Of a stretch of DNA of 64,000 nucleotides, positions 8,888-16,831 are shown in pieces. The notes below the pieces were generated by a model. That model made no database searches. It was not told the origin of the DNA and saw only the letters and a program-made list of their open reading frames with translations. The translations under genes were made by a program, and so were the position numbers. The stretch spans positions 62,001 through 126,000 of the forward strand of contig NZ_BOOB01000013.1 in assembly GCF_016863015.1 (NCBI RefSeq). Reading direction: 5' to 3'. Numbering within the stretch: position 1 is the first letter of the stretch; every line of letters starts with the position of its first letter. The DNA is from Microbispora amethystogenes. Its GTDB lineage: Bacteria; Actinomycetota; Actinomycetes; Streptosporangiales; Streptosporangiaceae.

Positions 8888-9315
8888 GCTTCTCCTTACG
8901 AGGGACGGGCATTTGCTCGATCGACATACATTTATCGCAGATTGATATAGCGGCGATATTGACCTCATGGTCACAAAAATCTGGCGGTCGTTGTCCTTGG
9001 TGGAGCATATGGTCAAGGACATTCCGGGAATCGAAGAACAGCTTCGGACCCGTACACGGCCCATGACAGTACAAGCCTTTTCCAAATTGAAATTTCAGTA
9101 CGGCGATTGGCCACGATGAGGCGATCGTGAGGGCGGCTGGGGTGCAGCACGCGCCGTGCCGCCTTCGCCCCGAGGCCCGGAGACACCGCCGAGCACTCCT
9201 TGACTTGGACATGCGTAGGGGTTTGCCCGGGCTTGTCGAAGCATCGCAACCGAGTCAGAATCAGTTCAGCCTTCAACTACTTGGTCGAAGGGTCACTGCA
9301 CGGATGAGGAGAGGC

Positions 9316-9744
9316 ATGAAACGCACGATCTCCGCTCTCGCCGTCACCACCGCCGTCCTCGACGCCACGCTCACCGGCATCAGCCCCGCGTCCGCCTCCG
9401 CAATCGACTGCTCCACAGGCGGCTACACCTGGGTCCGGAACAGCTACGTCCCCACCAACGACCAGCGGCTTGGGGTGGATGGTCGTAGCTACAATCTCTC
9501 CGGTTCGACGGCATACACGTACGAGGTCTGCCTCGACATCCCGGACACTGAGACGTTCACGATCGAGGTGCGGGTCTATCACCCCGGCGGGCCCACGGAC
9601 GTGTTCGTGGACGACCGGCCCGGGGACAAGATCTTCCGCTACTCGCCCGGCGCCAACGTTTTCTGGCAGGTCTACGGCACCATGACCGGACCCGGCAGCA
9701 CCTACCTTTACTACACCTGGTACGAGAAGCAGATCCCGGCCTGA
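9316..9744 (+). CDS. Small secreted protein, 142 aa, unknown function
   Basis: ATG 9316 follows GAGGAGAGG, a strong ribosome binding site. The signal peptide is 'MKRTISALAVTTAVLD...' ending near SASA. The mature part has a pre-peptidase-C-like or beta-sandwich feel ('YTYEVCLDIPDTETFTIEV', 'PTDVFVDDRPGDKIFRY') and two cysteines. I cannot name a family with confidence. Confidence 0.65.
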   Translation: MKRTISALAVTTAVLDATLTGISPASASAIDCSTGGYTWVRNSYVPTNDQRLGVDGRSYNLSGSTAYTYEVCLDIPDTETFTIEVRVYHPGGPTDVFVDDRPGDKIFRYSPGANVFWQVYGTMTGPGSTYLYYTWYEKQIPA

Positions 9745-9752
9745 CGTGAAAC

Positions 9753-9787
9753 GGGCCGGCCGCCTCGCCCGGCGAAGCGGCCGGCCC
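9753..9787. terminator. Hairpin terminator
   Basis: Perfect 11-bp GC arms at 9753-9763 and 9777-9787 lie just after the stop of the 9316-9744 gene and before the convergent gene ending at 9856. Confidence 0.7.
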
Positions 9788-9855
9788 CACCCGCTCAAGC
9801 GCCCCACGATGACATGCCTCGGTTCCGTGGAGCCGGCCTGGTCGGGCCGTCATGC

Positions 9856-10350
9856 TCAGCGATGCCCGCCGTACAAGGAGACTCGTTCATCCTTTTCGTA
9901 AGCGATCTCTTCTCTCAAGAACAACTCGCGGTGCCACGGCCCGTGGGCGATGTTGACGGTCCATTGCTCGTAGTACCACTCGGTGCTGTAGCCGCTGAAA
10001 CGGAAGTTGGCCCGGTAACGGGCATTCTCTCCGAATTGAAGAAGGAACACCTGGCCGGGGAAGCGGTTGGTCGGGTATGCGGCGAGCGTTGGAGTTCGCA
10101 CCACTTCAACCGCTGCCCCGGACAACCTGAACCGCAGTCCACTGAGCTGCGCTGGAAGGGTGTGGCTGCTGACGGCACTGCTCGGCGCGTATCCGGTCTG
10201 TTCCTCGGCAAGGACATCGTGGATGACGAGCGGCGCGTCGGGGATTGGCGGCAACTCGAACGCCGCGGGAATCTCGCGCCGACGCGTAGCCTCCGCGGCG
10301 CCGCGCGCCTGCTTGGCCCACCGGATCACGACCCGCTGCACGATCACCAT
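9856..10350 (-). CDS. Hypothetical protein, 164 aa
   Basis: The ATG at 10350 has an excellent ribosome binding site (GGGAGGAGG), which supports a real gene. The protein has no signal peptide and no membrane helix. It ends with an aromatic-rich region ('RFSGYSTEWYYEQWTVNIAHG'). No family is recognised. It is flanked by a secreted protein gene (convergent) and the MFS gene on the same strand. Confidence 0.6.
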   Translation of the reverse strand: MVIVQRVVIRWAKQARGAAEATRRREIPAAFELPPIPDAPLVIHDVLAEEQTGYAPSSAVSSHTLPAQLSGLRFRLSGAAVEVVRTPTLAAYPTNRFPGQVFLLQFGENARYRANFRFSGYSTEWYYEQWTVNIAHGPWHRELFLREEIAYEKDERVSLYGGHR

Positions 10351-10445
10351 GCCGTCCTCCTCCCGCTGATGGCCCGACGGTCAGCCCGCCGCCTGAGTGG
10401 CGTGTGGTGGCTGACACGAGTTCGGCTCTGTTCGACACATGACTC

Positions 10446-11714
10446 TTATCGTCGCGACTGCTGGTCAGCGTCGCGCTTCACCGGCTGCGGCGCAGAGTCC
10501 TCCACGAAGCGAGGACGGCAGGCGAACCAGCCGGCGATCACCCCTGGGATGGCGGTGGCAGCGAGCACCAGGAGCGAGATCGACCATGATCCGGTCGCCT
10601 CGCGCAGAAGGCCCAAACCGATCGGGCCGAAGCACGCCAGCCCGTAGCCGATGCCTTGCACGAAGCCCGACACGGCAGAGGCTGTCTGCGGGCTCCTGGT
10701 TCGACGGTTGATGAGTGTCATGCAGAGCGGGAAGGTGCTCACCCCGATGCCCAGCGCGCACATCCAGATCAGCGTGCCGTCGAGCGGGGACAGGAGCAGG
10801 CCCAGGTATCCCGCTACCAGGGAGATCGCGCACCCGACGACCACGACGAACGGGTTCGTCATGCGCGTGGCCAGGTGGGGAACCACCAAGGCCGCGAGCA
10901 TGCCCCATGCCGAGTAGAGCGCGACCATGGAGCCGCCCAGGGCCGCGCTGCCTCCTGCGTCGGTGAGCACTGCCGGGACCCAGGTGATGATCCCGTAGTT
11001 GGACAGCGAGATCATCGCGAAGAGGATCACCAGGCCCCAGACGGTTGACGACCGGCTGATCCTCGGTCTCGCCTCGGTCGCCGTCACGGCCGCGGGCGCG
11101 TGGTGATCGGCAGGCAGCCTGACCGCCAGCACGAGCCAGACCACAGCAGCCACGGCAGCCGGTCCCGCCCAGATACCCACCGAGAACCGCCACGTCGCCG
11201 CTTCTGCTACCGGGACCGCGAGGAGCGGTGCGATGAACTGGCCCGCCTGCATGAGGATCAGGTAAAGCGAGGTCCCCAGGGCCAGCCGATCGGCGAACCA
11301 GGCCTTCACCAACGGAACGATCACGACGTTCGCGGCGCCGATTCCGGCCAGGGCCAGCACGGTCGAAAGCACCAGCAACGAGGGCGCTGGGGAGAAGGCG
11401 CGCATCAGGAGCGACAGAGCCGTCAGACCCAGCGCCACAGTGGCCGTGCGCTCAAGTCCGAACTTCCTCGTCACCGCTGGGGCCAGAAACCCGAAGATGC
11501 CGAAGGACACCGCCGGCACAGTGCCGAGCAGGCCGGACAGCGTCACCCCGAAGCCGAGATCGGATCCGATGATCTCCAGGAGAGGAGTGAACCCCGTCAC
11601 GGCCGTTCGCAGGTTGACCGCTGTCAGGGCGATGGCGATCCAGGCCCACAAGGTCAGGCGCCCACGGTTCAACGGAACACCCGATGAGGAGAGCGATGCC
11701 ACGTTATACTCCAT
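10446..11714 (-). CDS. MFS transporter, CynX/NimT-like
   Basis: About 422 aa with 12 predicted membrane helices. Features such as 'NLRTAVTGFTPLLEIIGSDLG' and 'GFVQGIGYGLACFGPIGLGLL' resemble the CynX/NimT (cyanate/2-nitroimidazole) group. The ATG at 11714 is chosen because helix 1 starts about 20 residues later; the frame is open 111 codons further but overlaps the divergent regulator. It is separated by 30 bp from the FadR-type gene on the plus strand, its likely regulator. Confidence 0.85.
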   Translation of the reverse strand: MEYNVASLSSSGVPLNRGRLTLWAWIAIALTAVNLRTAVTGFTPLLEIIGSDLGFGVTLSGLLGTVPAVSFGIFGFLAPAVTRKFGLERTATVALGLTALSLLMRAFSPAPSLLVLSTVLALAGIGAANVVIVPLVKAWFADRLALGTSLYLILMQAGQFIAPLLAVPVAEAATWRFSVGIWAGPAAVAAVVWLVLAVRLPADHHAPAAVTATEARPRISRSSTVWGLVILFAMISLSNYGIITWVPAVLTDAGGSAALGGSMVALYSAWGMLAALVVPHLATRMTNPFVVVVGCAISLVAGYLGLLLSPLDGTLIWMCALGIGVSTFPLCMTLINRRTRSPQTASAVSGFVQGIGYGLACFGPIGLGLLREATGSWSISLLVLAATAIPGVIAGWFACRPRFVEDSAPQPVKRDADQQSRR

Positions 11715-11744
11715 TGTAATGTTAACAGATGATGGGATTATGGG
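11715..11744. promoter_or_regulatory. Divergent promoter/operator between MFS and GntR genes
   Basis: Only 30 AT-rich bases separate the two start codons. They contain a perfect TGTTAACA palindrome at 11720-11727. A GntR/FadR regulator often binds a palindrome at its own divergent promoter, so this is a good candidate operator for both genes. Confidence 0.55.
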
Positions 11745-12425
11745 ATGAGTTCCAAAGAGTCTGGCATGCGACAGCCCATGCGTCGAGTGGGACTCATCGA
11801 CCAGGCCGCCGAGCGCTTCCGCGAGGAGGTGGTCTCTGGACGCTGGCCGGTCGGTGAGCAGATACCGACCGAGGCCGCACTGGTGTCGGAGTTCGGGATC
11901 GGTCGGAACACGGTGCGCGAGGCGCTGCAGTCGCTGGTGCACGCAGGTCTGCTGCGCCGTGAGCAGGGCCGCGGCACCTTCGTCATCTCCAGCTCCGAGC
12001 TGACCGGCACTCTTGAACGTCAGCTCGCCGGTGGCACTCGTCGCCACTACCTGGAATTACGCCGCGCCCTTGACAGCGCTGCAGCGTCACTGGCCGCATT
12101 GAACCGCTCAGATGCCGACGTCGAGCTGCTGCGCGAGCTGCGCGACCGTCGAGAAGCGAGCTGGTCGACCGATGATCTCGACCTACGAGCGAGCGCGGAC
12201 CTCGCCCTGCACCGCGCGATCGTGGCAGCGACGCACAACCCTCTCTACGTCAAGCTCTACTCCAGCATGCTCGACATCTTCGCTGCCCACATGCGCGACG
12301 AGAAGAGCGAGGACGAGGACGCGGCACACCGCCACCACCACGAGCTGGTCGAGGCGATCGCGGACGGGGACGCCGACCGTGCTGCCACGAAGGTGGCTTC
12401 CATCTTCGAACCCTTCATGCACTGA
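11745..12425 (+). CDS. GntR-family regulator, FadR subfamily
   Basis: The N-terminal winged HTH shows 'LIDQAAERFREEVVSGRWPV', 'IPTEAALVSEFGIGRNTVRE', 'LLRREQGRGTFV'. The C-terminal FCD helical domain has the metal-binding pattern ('DLALHRAIVAATHNPLY', 'DAAHRHHHELVEAIADGDAD'). Together these are typical for metabolite-sensing repressors. Start may be 11745 or 11766. It is divergent from the MFS permease, which is its likely target. Confidence 0.88.
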   Translation: MSSKESGMRQPMRRVGLIDQAAERFREEVVSGRWPVGEQIPTEAALVSEFGIGRNTVREALQSLVHAGLLRREQGRGTFVISSSELTGTLERQLAGGTRRHYLELRRALDSAAASLAALNRSDADVELLRELRDRREASWSTDDLDLRASADLALHRAIVAATHNPLYVKLYSSMLDIFAAHMRDEKSEDEDAAHRHHHELVEAIADGDADRAATKVASIFEPFMH

Positions 12426-12435
12426 ACCACGCAAT

Positions 12436-12458
12436 CGCCTCCCCGCTCGGGCGAGGCG
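12436..12458. terminator. Hairpin after GntR gene
   Basis: CGCCTC (12436-12441) pairs with GAGGCG (12453-12458), 11 bp after the GntR stop codon. It also marks the last clearly chromosomal sequence before integrative-element remnants begin. Confidence 0.5.
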
Positions 12459-12463
12459 TCTCT

Positions 12464-12658
12464 GCCGATGCCCCGCAACGCGAAGCGCTGCCGGTCGATG
12501 ATCGTGCCCGCGTAGCCGAGGTGGTCGGGCTTGTGCGCCGTGCCCTTGCACCGCCCAGGGGCTATCCCCGGCTTGACGCCCTTGGGCTGCACGCCGTACC
12601 GCAGCCAGTTCGGGCAGGTCGGCGAGCGCGGCTCGAACCGCAGCGCCTCCAGCAGTCG
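12464..12658 (-). pseudogene. Remnant of an AICE replication initiator (rep) gene
   Basis: On the minus strand about 55 residues match the intact Rep of the AICE (gene at 30641-32308): 'LLEALRFEPRSPTCPNWLRY', then 'GVQPKG', 'APGRCKG', 'AHKPDHLGYAG'. The intact copy has the same string with few differences. Nothing else of rep is present and no start codon or HUH motif remains. This shows that an earlier related element inserted here and was largely deleted. Confidence 0.85.
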
Positions 12659-12675
12659 GCGCTGCCGACGATCAC

Positions 12676-12785
12676 GCCCGCACCTGCCCCCGAACCTATG
12701 CCGGCCCGGCCCGTCTCCTGGTCCGCCCCCGTCCTCCTCGTAGCGCCGAGACCCAGGACGCAACCCGCTCCAACGGTCGGCTCGC
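12676..12785. repeat. Fragment of element left end
   Basis: This stretch matches the segment that lies between the arm sites and the cloverleaf in the left ends at 13720-13805, 17700-17790 and 20675-20762 (shared strings such as 'GTCCTCCTCGTAGC' and a preceding GGCGCGGCCC-like run). The core and arm sites are absent, so it is a relic. Confidence 0.65.
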
Positions 12786-12832
12786 TGTAGACCGGAACCC
12801 CCTACAGAGGTTGTGTCCGACATAATATGGGC

Positions 12833-13066
12833 ATGAAAAAGTTGCGCTTCTACCGGTCGGCGCGAAAGCACCGCATCGGACGGCGCATGCCTTGTATGTC
12901 GTCCGATCTGGGCCACCAGCAATCGTGCCGGCCACCGACAGATCGATGGGTCTGGGTCGGGCCTGATGATCGGGGCGTTGAGCTGGAGGTGATCGGCATC
13001 CTCACCGACAAAGCTCTCGTGATCACCCACGTGATGCCGACCGCGCTACGGAGAAGGACGCCATGA
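12833..13066 (+). CDS. Small toxin-like protein of a putative TA pair, middle frame disturbed
   Basis: A 77-aa protein begins 'MKKLRFYRSARKHRIGRR' and ends 'VHVMPTALRRR'-like ('VITHVMPTALRR'). Small actinobacterial proteins with ARKHRIG...VGPDDRGVELE...HVMPTAL commonly pair with a downstream RHH antitoxin, as here (4-bp ATGA overlap). The middle (about 12887-12949) does not fit; the +1-shifted frame there reads HALYVV...VPATD, which does. Two compensating indels are therefore likely, so the protein may be inactive. Family assignment is from memory. Confidence 0.55.
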   Translation: MKKLRFYRSARKHRIGRRMPCMSSDLGHQQSCRPPTDRWVWVGPDDRGVELEVIGILTDKALVITHVMPTALRRRTP

Positions 13067-13422
13067 CTGAGCACCAGGCAGCCTGGCCACCCGAAGACAT
13101 CGAACTGGCCCTGGACCACGACTCCGATATCGACAGCGACTCCGAAGAGATCCACGACGCCAAAGGCAACCTCATCACCGACGAGTACGTACGGGACGCG
13201 ATCAGCGACGTTCATCGCGCGATCGACGAGGGCCGCGTATCCGTGCCTACCGGTCGCCCGGGGCGCCCATCGCTTACGGGCGAGAGCAAGCATTCCCCGA
13301 GGGTCTCCTTCAGAGTCCCTGAGGAGTTGCGTGAACGCGCGAAGGCCCGCGCCGAGCAAGAAGGGAAGAGTGTGTCAGCGCTGGCGCGGGAAGCCTTTGA
13401 GCAATTCCTTAGGGCGGGGTGA
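13063..13422 (+). CDS. RHH-type antitoxin-like protein
   Basis: The 119-aa protein has an acidic N-terminal half ('DHDSDIDSDSEEIHD') and a C-terminal ribbon-helix-helix pattern ('SPRVSFRVPEELRERAKARA' then 'GKSVSALAREAFEQFL'). The start overlaps the stop of the toxin-like gene by 4 bp, showing translational coupling. An antitoxin that binds its own promoter through the RHH is the likely role. If the toxin is broken this gene may be an orphan. Confidence 0.65.
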   Translation: MTEHQAAWPPEDIELALDHDSDIDSDSEEIHDAKGNLITDEYVRDAISDVHRAIDEGRVSVPTGRPGRPSLTGESKHSPRVSFRVPEELRERAKARAEQEGKSVSALAREAFEQFLRAG

Positions 13423-13532
13423 GCACCCGCGACGAGCGACGGCACCAGGTTGCCAAGCAGCTCGACAGCCTCGCGAGAGGACAACTCGGGAGTGGTCAGG
13501 CAGGCAGGAGCGCGAAGGCCGATCAGCGATCA

Positions 13533-13569
13533 AAGCCCAGGTGGGGAAAAGGATTCCTGACCTGGGCTT
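13533..13569 (+). terminator. Hairpin at relic right end
   Basis: AAGCCCAGGT (13533-13542) pairs perfectly with 13560-13569. The same hairpin in varied form lies at 20466-20502, and its right half at 17519-17530, each time directly before a tRNA-Ala core copy. It is thus a conserved part of the element right end as well as a probable terminator. Confidence 0.65.
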
Positions 13570-13577
13570 CTGATTGG

Positions 13578-13620
13578 GTGGAGCCTAGGGGATTCGAACC
13601 CCTGACTTCCTGCTTGCAAA
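13578..13620. repeat. tRNA-Ala core copy 1 (att relic)
   Basis: 43 bp identical to the last 43 bases of the tRNA-Ala gene region at 33769-33811 (3' end through anticodon). Sequence after the core diverges from the tRNA (TCGG instead of GCAG), as expected for attL. It marks the boundary of a past integration. Confidence 0.9.
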
Positions 13621-13685
13621 TCGGCCTGATCACCAGGGACAACGGCCCCGACCTGGGCGAGGAGCCGCCCCCTGGTGACCGCCCT

Positions 13686-13706
13686 TGATGGCCCGCTAAT
13701 GGCCCG
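13686..13706. repeat. Integrase arm-site pair, relic left end 1
   Basis: TGATGGCCCG (13686) and TAATGGCCCG (13697) are 11 bp apart. They lie 65 bp after core copy 1; the other left ends have 85 bp, so 20 bp are missing here. Confidence 0.7.
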
Positions 13707-13809
13707 GCGATCACATTATCCACCTGCCCAGACAGGGGCCGGCGCGGCCCGGCCTCCTGGTCTGCCCCGTCCTCCTCGTAGCTGCCGACCTCCAGGACGT
13801 GACCGCCGT

Positions 13810-13860
13810 GTCAAGGGTCAGCGAAGCTGATCGCGAAGCGACGCCGCAGGCGCCCTTGAC
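13810..13860. repeat. 51-nt perfect cloverleaf, copy 1
   Basis: Outer arms of 8 bp (GTCAAGGG at 13810-13817, complement at 13853-13860) enclose three adjacent hairpins with no unpaired junction base: 13818-13830 (5-bp stem, loop GAA), 13831-13841 (4-bp stem, loop GAA) and 13842-13852 (4-bp stem, loop GCA). The first two contain GCGAAGC, known as an exceptionally stable DNA mini-hairpin. A single-strand replication origin or transfer site is a reasonable guess. Confidence 0.8.
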
Positions 13861-14068
13861 TCGGCGGTCACGCCGAGACACTCAGACAGCGAGGAGGACG
13901 AAGGGCCATCGGATTAGAAGTGGATCGCCCTTTCGTGGACCAAGGACGCGCTGACCTGCGTATGATCGCTCGGTCCCTCTCAGCCGCGGCAAGGCCATTC
14001 CGCGCATTTTCCGGATCTTGTTCTGCATGACGACCAGGATGGGTGACCGATTTGTGGTGGGCGTTGAC

Positions 14069-14869
14069 TTAGTAGCGGTGGCCAGGCCAGTGGGGGTCCT
14101 CCCAGCGGGCGGGGCCGGCAAGGCTGAGCAGTCGTATCCGGTGGAGCAGCTCTACGGGAGCGTTCCCGGCGTGGAGCCGGGCGGGGGCGTGACGAATCAG
14201 CCAGGCCGTCAGCTCGGTACGGATCTCTTCCTCGTTGTCCCAGCTTCTCCAGGGGAGCTGGTCTCCCAGCAAGTCGTATTCCCAGTGCACGACCGCTTCG
14301 GTCAGGTGCTGGTCGGCCACGCCGCACGTCTGTGCCTCCCAGACGTGCAGCCATGGGCTGAGCGTCGCGGAGGCTTCGGCACACAGAGCGAGGACTTCGT
14401 GCGCGGGCACAGCAGGATCCGCGTCGATGAGGGTGGAGGCCCACCAGCCGTTCAGGAATTCCCGTACCGCTGCGGCCTGCTCGGCAGGCCACTGCTGCCA
14501 CTGGCCGAGAGCGAATGCACGTCCGACCTCCTCCATGCCGAAGAGAGGTTCGACGAGGCCGCTGACCAGGGCCCTCGACAACTGGGGCAGAATGCGGCGC
14601 AACACCGATGCATGGTCATTCCAGTCGGTAGCCTGCCACGTGCGGCGCAGCAGATCGAGGTCCAGCTCCGCGTCTGGCAGCTTCAACTGCGCGAGCTCTT
14701 CTGCGCTGCCCCAGTGGCACTCACAGTTGTGCTCGTCAGGATGGGCGGTCATGCCCTGGAAGGTGACGGCCATGCGGTTCAACGCGGCGTCGAGACGGAA
14801 CAGTGCAGCCGTCTGGTTGAGGTTCATCGGGGGGCGTTCACCTTCGAGGACTCCGGAAGGTTGTGCCAT
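14069..14869 (-). CDS. Hypothetical protein, about 250-266 aa, cargo of relic element
   Basis: The protein is soluble, Trp-rich and mostly helical ('EEVGRAFALGQWQQWPAEQA', 'WDNEEEIRTELTAWLIRHAP'). A 'CECHWG' string near the N-terminus could bind metal. Start may be 14869 or 14827. I do not recognise the family. It lies inside the first relic segment, between the cloverleaf copy and a core-less left end, so it is likely accessory cargo. Confidence 0.6.
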   Translation of the reverse strand: MAQPSGVLEGERPPMNLNQTAALFRLDAALNRMAVTFQGMTAHPDEHNCECHWGSAEELAQLKLPDAELDLDLLRRTWQATDWNDHASVLRRILPQLSRALVSGLVEPLFGMEEVGRAFALGQWQQWPAEQAAAVREFLNGWWASTLIDADPAVPAHEVLALCAEASATLSPWLHVWEAQTCGVADQHLTEAVVHWEYDLLGDQLPWRSWDNEEEIRTELTAWLIRHAPARLHAGNAPVELLHRIRLLSLAGPARWEDPHWPGHRY

Positions 14870-14986
14870 CCGAAGGTTGCCACCTTAGCGAAATCCGTCT
14901 CCCCTGGTCGGGTGACGGAGATGGAAGCTTGGGAATTGCATGGATCACGGCCGTTAGGGGCGCTGACCTGCGAGTGGTGCCGGTCA

Positions 14987-15072
14987 TGAGTGACCGTGAT
15001 TGTCCCCTCATTACCCTGCCTAATGGCCCGCTAATGGCACGACGATCACGCTCGCGGGCTGCCGACGTAGTG
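14987..15072. repeat. Core-less element left end with arm sites
   Basis: TAATGGCCCG (15021) and TAATGGCACG (15032) are 11 bp apart. They are preceded by GAGTGACCGTGA and followed by GATCACGCTCGCG, as in the left ends at 17540 and 20511, but no tRNA core lies upstream. A deletion has removed the core, so this is a further integration relic. Confidence 0.7.
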
Positions 15073-15222
15073 ACCTGCGCCGACCCGGCCCGTCCAAAAT
15101 GTAAGCGGGTCGCCGACAAGCTGTGGCGCAGCCGTACCGTGGGTGGCTGAGCCGGCGAAGATCGCTGCGGACATGGCTGCACGGTGCGGAAACGATCAAA
15201 TTCGACACGTACACTCGGAGAC

Positions 15223-15459
15223 ATGACGGCCCCACTGGAAGAGTACGAAGATCTTCACCGGCTGATCGACCAGCTCCGGCCGGATCAGGTGCGTGAGGAG
15301 CGTGCGCGACTCCTTCAACTGGTTCACTCACGTGCGGAAGAGCCGGAACTCGGCCCTGATGGTCTACCCACGCTCTTCGGAGCCTTCCGCGCCGGCAGGG
15401 GCGACGCATCCGAGCAGGTGGAAGAGATCCTCGCCGACAGCTACGGGCGCGAGGCGTGA
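15223..15459 (+). CDS. Antitoxin-like partner of PIN toxin
   Basis: A 78-aa protein, acidic and helical ('[20 protein letters not shown]', '[17 protein letters not shown]'). The ATG at 15223 has a GGAG site. Its stop overlaps the GTG start of the PIN-domain gene by 4 bp, the usual order for VapBC modules. The DNA-binding fold is not obvious from the sequence; the role is inferred mainly from position. Confidence 0.7.
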   Translation: MTAPLEEYEDLHRLIDQLRPDQVREERARLLQLVHSRAEEPELGPDGLPTLFGAFRAGRGDASEQVEEILADSYGREA

Positions 15460-15878
15460 TCGTCGTCGACACCGGGCCGATCGTGGCCGCTACTTTCCAG
15501 GACGACAAGAACCACGAACGCTGCATACAGGAGTTCATCCGGATCCGGAACGCCAACCGGCCACTGCTCGTCTCCAGCTTCGTCGCCGGTGAGAGCTGCT
15601 ACATGCTCGGCAAGCTCGGGGGTGCCAAGGCAGAGGCCGCCTTCCTCCGGCTACTTGAGTCCGGCTGGTTTCAACTCGTCGATCTGACCGAGTCCGACCT
15701 TTCAAGAATCGCAGTCCTCATCGAGCGCTACCACGATCTTCCGTTGGGTGCCGCCGACGCCTCAGTAGTTGCCGTGGCCGAGCGTATGCGGGTCACTGAA
15801 GTGATGACCGTGGACGTCCGCGACTTCTCCGTGGTCCGCCCCGTACACGTGCCCGCGTTCACCTTGCTTCCCAGGTAG
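15456..15878 (+). CDS. vapC: VapC-type PIN-domain ribonuclease toxin
   Basis: The 140-aa protein has the PIN acidic residues: Asp in '[12 protein letters not shown]', Glu in 'VAGESCYML', Asp in '[14 protein letters not shown]' and Asp in 'VMTVDVRDF'. Such toxins cleave RNA when the antitoxin is lost. The GTG start overlaps the upstream antitoxin stop (GTGA). The pair would stabilise the integrated element. Confidence 0.85.
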   Translation: MIVVDTGPIVAATFQDDKNHERCIQEFIRIRNANRPLLVSSFVAGESCYMLGKLGGAKAEAAFLRLLESGWFQLVDLTESDLSRIAVLIERYHDLPLGAADASVVAVAERMRVTEVMTVDVRDFSVVRPVHVPAFTLLPR

Positions 15879-15944
15879 GACCAACTCGGAACATCTATCG
15901 CGAGATAGGCCACACCGCGATCAGGAAGACGGTCATTGAAATGA

Positions 15945-15987
15945 GTGGAGCCTAAAGGATTCGAACCCCTGACTTCCTGCTTGCAAA
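15945..15987. repeat. tRNA-Ala core copy 2, mutated
   Basis: 43 bp matching the tRNA-Ala end with two changes (CCTAAAGG for CCTAGGGG). The following sequence differs from the other left ends and no arm sites follow, so this is the most decayed core. Confidence 0.85.
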
Positions 15988-16064
15988 GACGGATACCGAT
16001 CTTGCTCGACCTGCTCGGAATTCCGGGCTACCGGCCAGTGTGGCTGAGCAGACGCAAAGAGATC

Positions 16065-16526
16065 ATGACCGCTCACGGGCTGAAACTGGCCCACCTTGCC
16101 AGCCGGCGGCTGACCCGCGCGCTGGTCGTATGGGATCTTGACGAGGACAAGTGGTTCGCCGACTGCCCGGTCCTCCTGGACTTCGAGGGCGAACAAATCG
16201 AGATCACCCATTGGAAGTTCGACGAGGTCTCCATCACCTGGAACACCATCGATCCGGCACGCGCGCTGGACTGGCCGGACTTCCGCCTGGCATGGCGAGA
16301 TGACATACCGGATGAACTCACTGCACTGATCGGGCAGCCATGTTCGGCAGTGGAACTGCTGATGTGGAGAGACAGGGATCTCGTGGAGGGGACGATCGTG
16401 TCTCTGGGGTTCGGCTTCTCGAACGGCCAGGTGACGATCTACAACGCGCTTGATGAGAACGGCATGGAGTTCGCCCCGCCTGGCGACCGTCACACGCGAT
16501 ACAGGCTCGAAACATCTAATCCGTAG
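16065..16526 (+). CDS. Hypothetical protein, 153 aa
   Basis: ATG 16065 is chosen; translation upstream runs through the tRNA core copy and is not a real N-terminus. The protein is acidic and Trp-rich ('VVWDLDEDKWFADCPVLLDF', 'ALDWPDFRLAWRDDIPDEL') with no signal peptide. It is not recognised. It directly follows core copy 2 and may be element cargo. Confidence 0.55.
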   Translation: MTAHGLKLAHLASRRLTRALVVWDLDEDKWFADCPVLLDFEGEQIEITHWKFDEVSITWNTIDPARALDWPDFRLAWRDDIPDELTALIGQPCSAVELLMWRDRDLVEGTIVSLGFGFSNGQVTIYNALDENGMEFAPPGDRHTRYRLETSNP

Positions 16527-16831
16527 GCTCCAAACGATCTTCGTGGACGTTCGCAGGCGTTCGCCACCTCGACCATCGGTATCCTTCCCGTTCATCTCCG
16601 TTCGCCACAGTCCAAGATCGTCCGTCCGGGCGGCTCCCAAGGTGGCTCCCAGAAGCCCGACAGCTCGCCTGATTGCCGCCCGGTGCGGCGGCATGCTTGA
16701 TCACAGGCTCCTCGTGTGCCACAGCAACCGACAACCTTCCGGTGCCAGTCCCCTGCACGACCCTGCCACGGTTGCAAGGCAACATGATCACGGTCCACGG
16801 CAACAATGCCAGCTTCGCTTAACGTGCGTAT
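16527..16831. other. Non-coding stretch with a GGCTCCCA repeat pair
   Basis: No gene is seen in these 305 bp. GGCTCCCA occurs at 16632 and 16644, 12 bp apart; paired repeats of this sort often serve as arm sites of other tyrosine integrases, but no core is nearby. A -10-like TATATG precedes the lipoprotein start. Confidence 0.4.

Noticed and set aside
13419-13688. Open frames containing 'EPRGFEPLTSCLQ' at 13419, 15945, 17540, 19350 and 20511
   Set aside because: This string is the translation of the tRNA-Ala 3' end in its att copies. It is a known artefact and not a protein.
13810-13860. Cloverleaf as a tRNA or tRNA-like RNA gene
   Set aside because: At 51 nt with three-base loops it lacks D-, anticodon- and T-loop features. 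The resemblance to tRNA is only in the number of arms.
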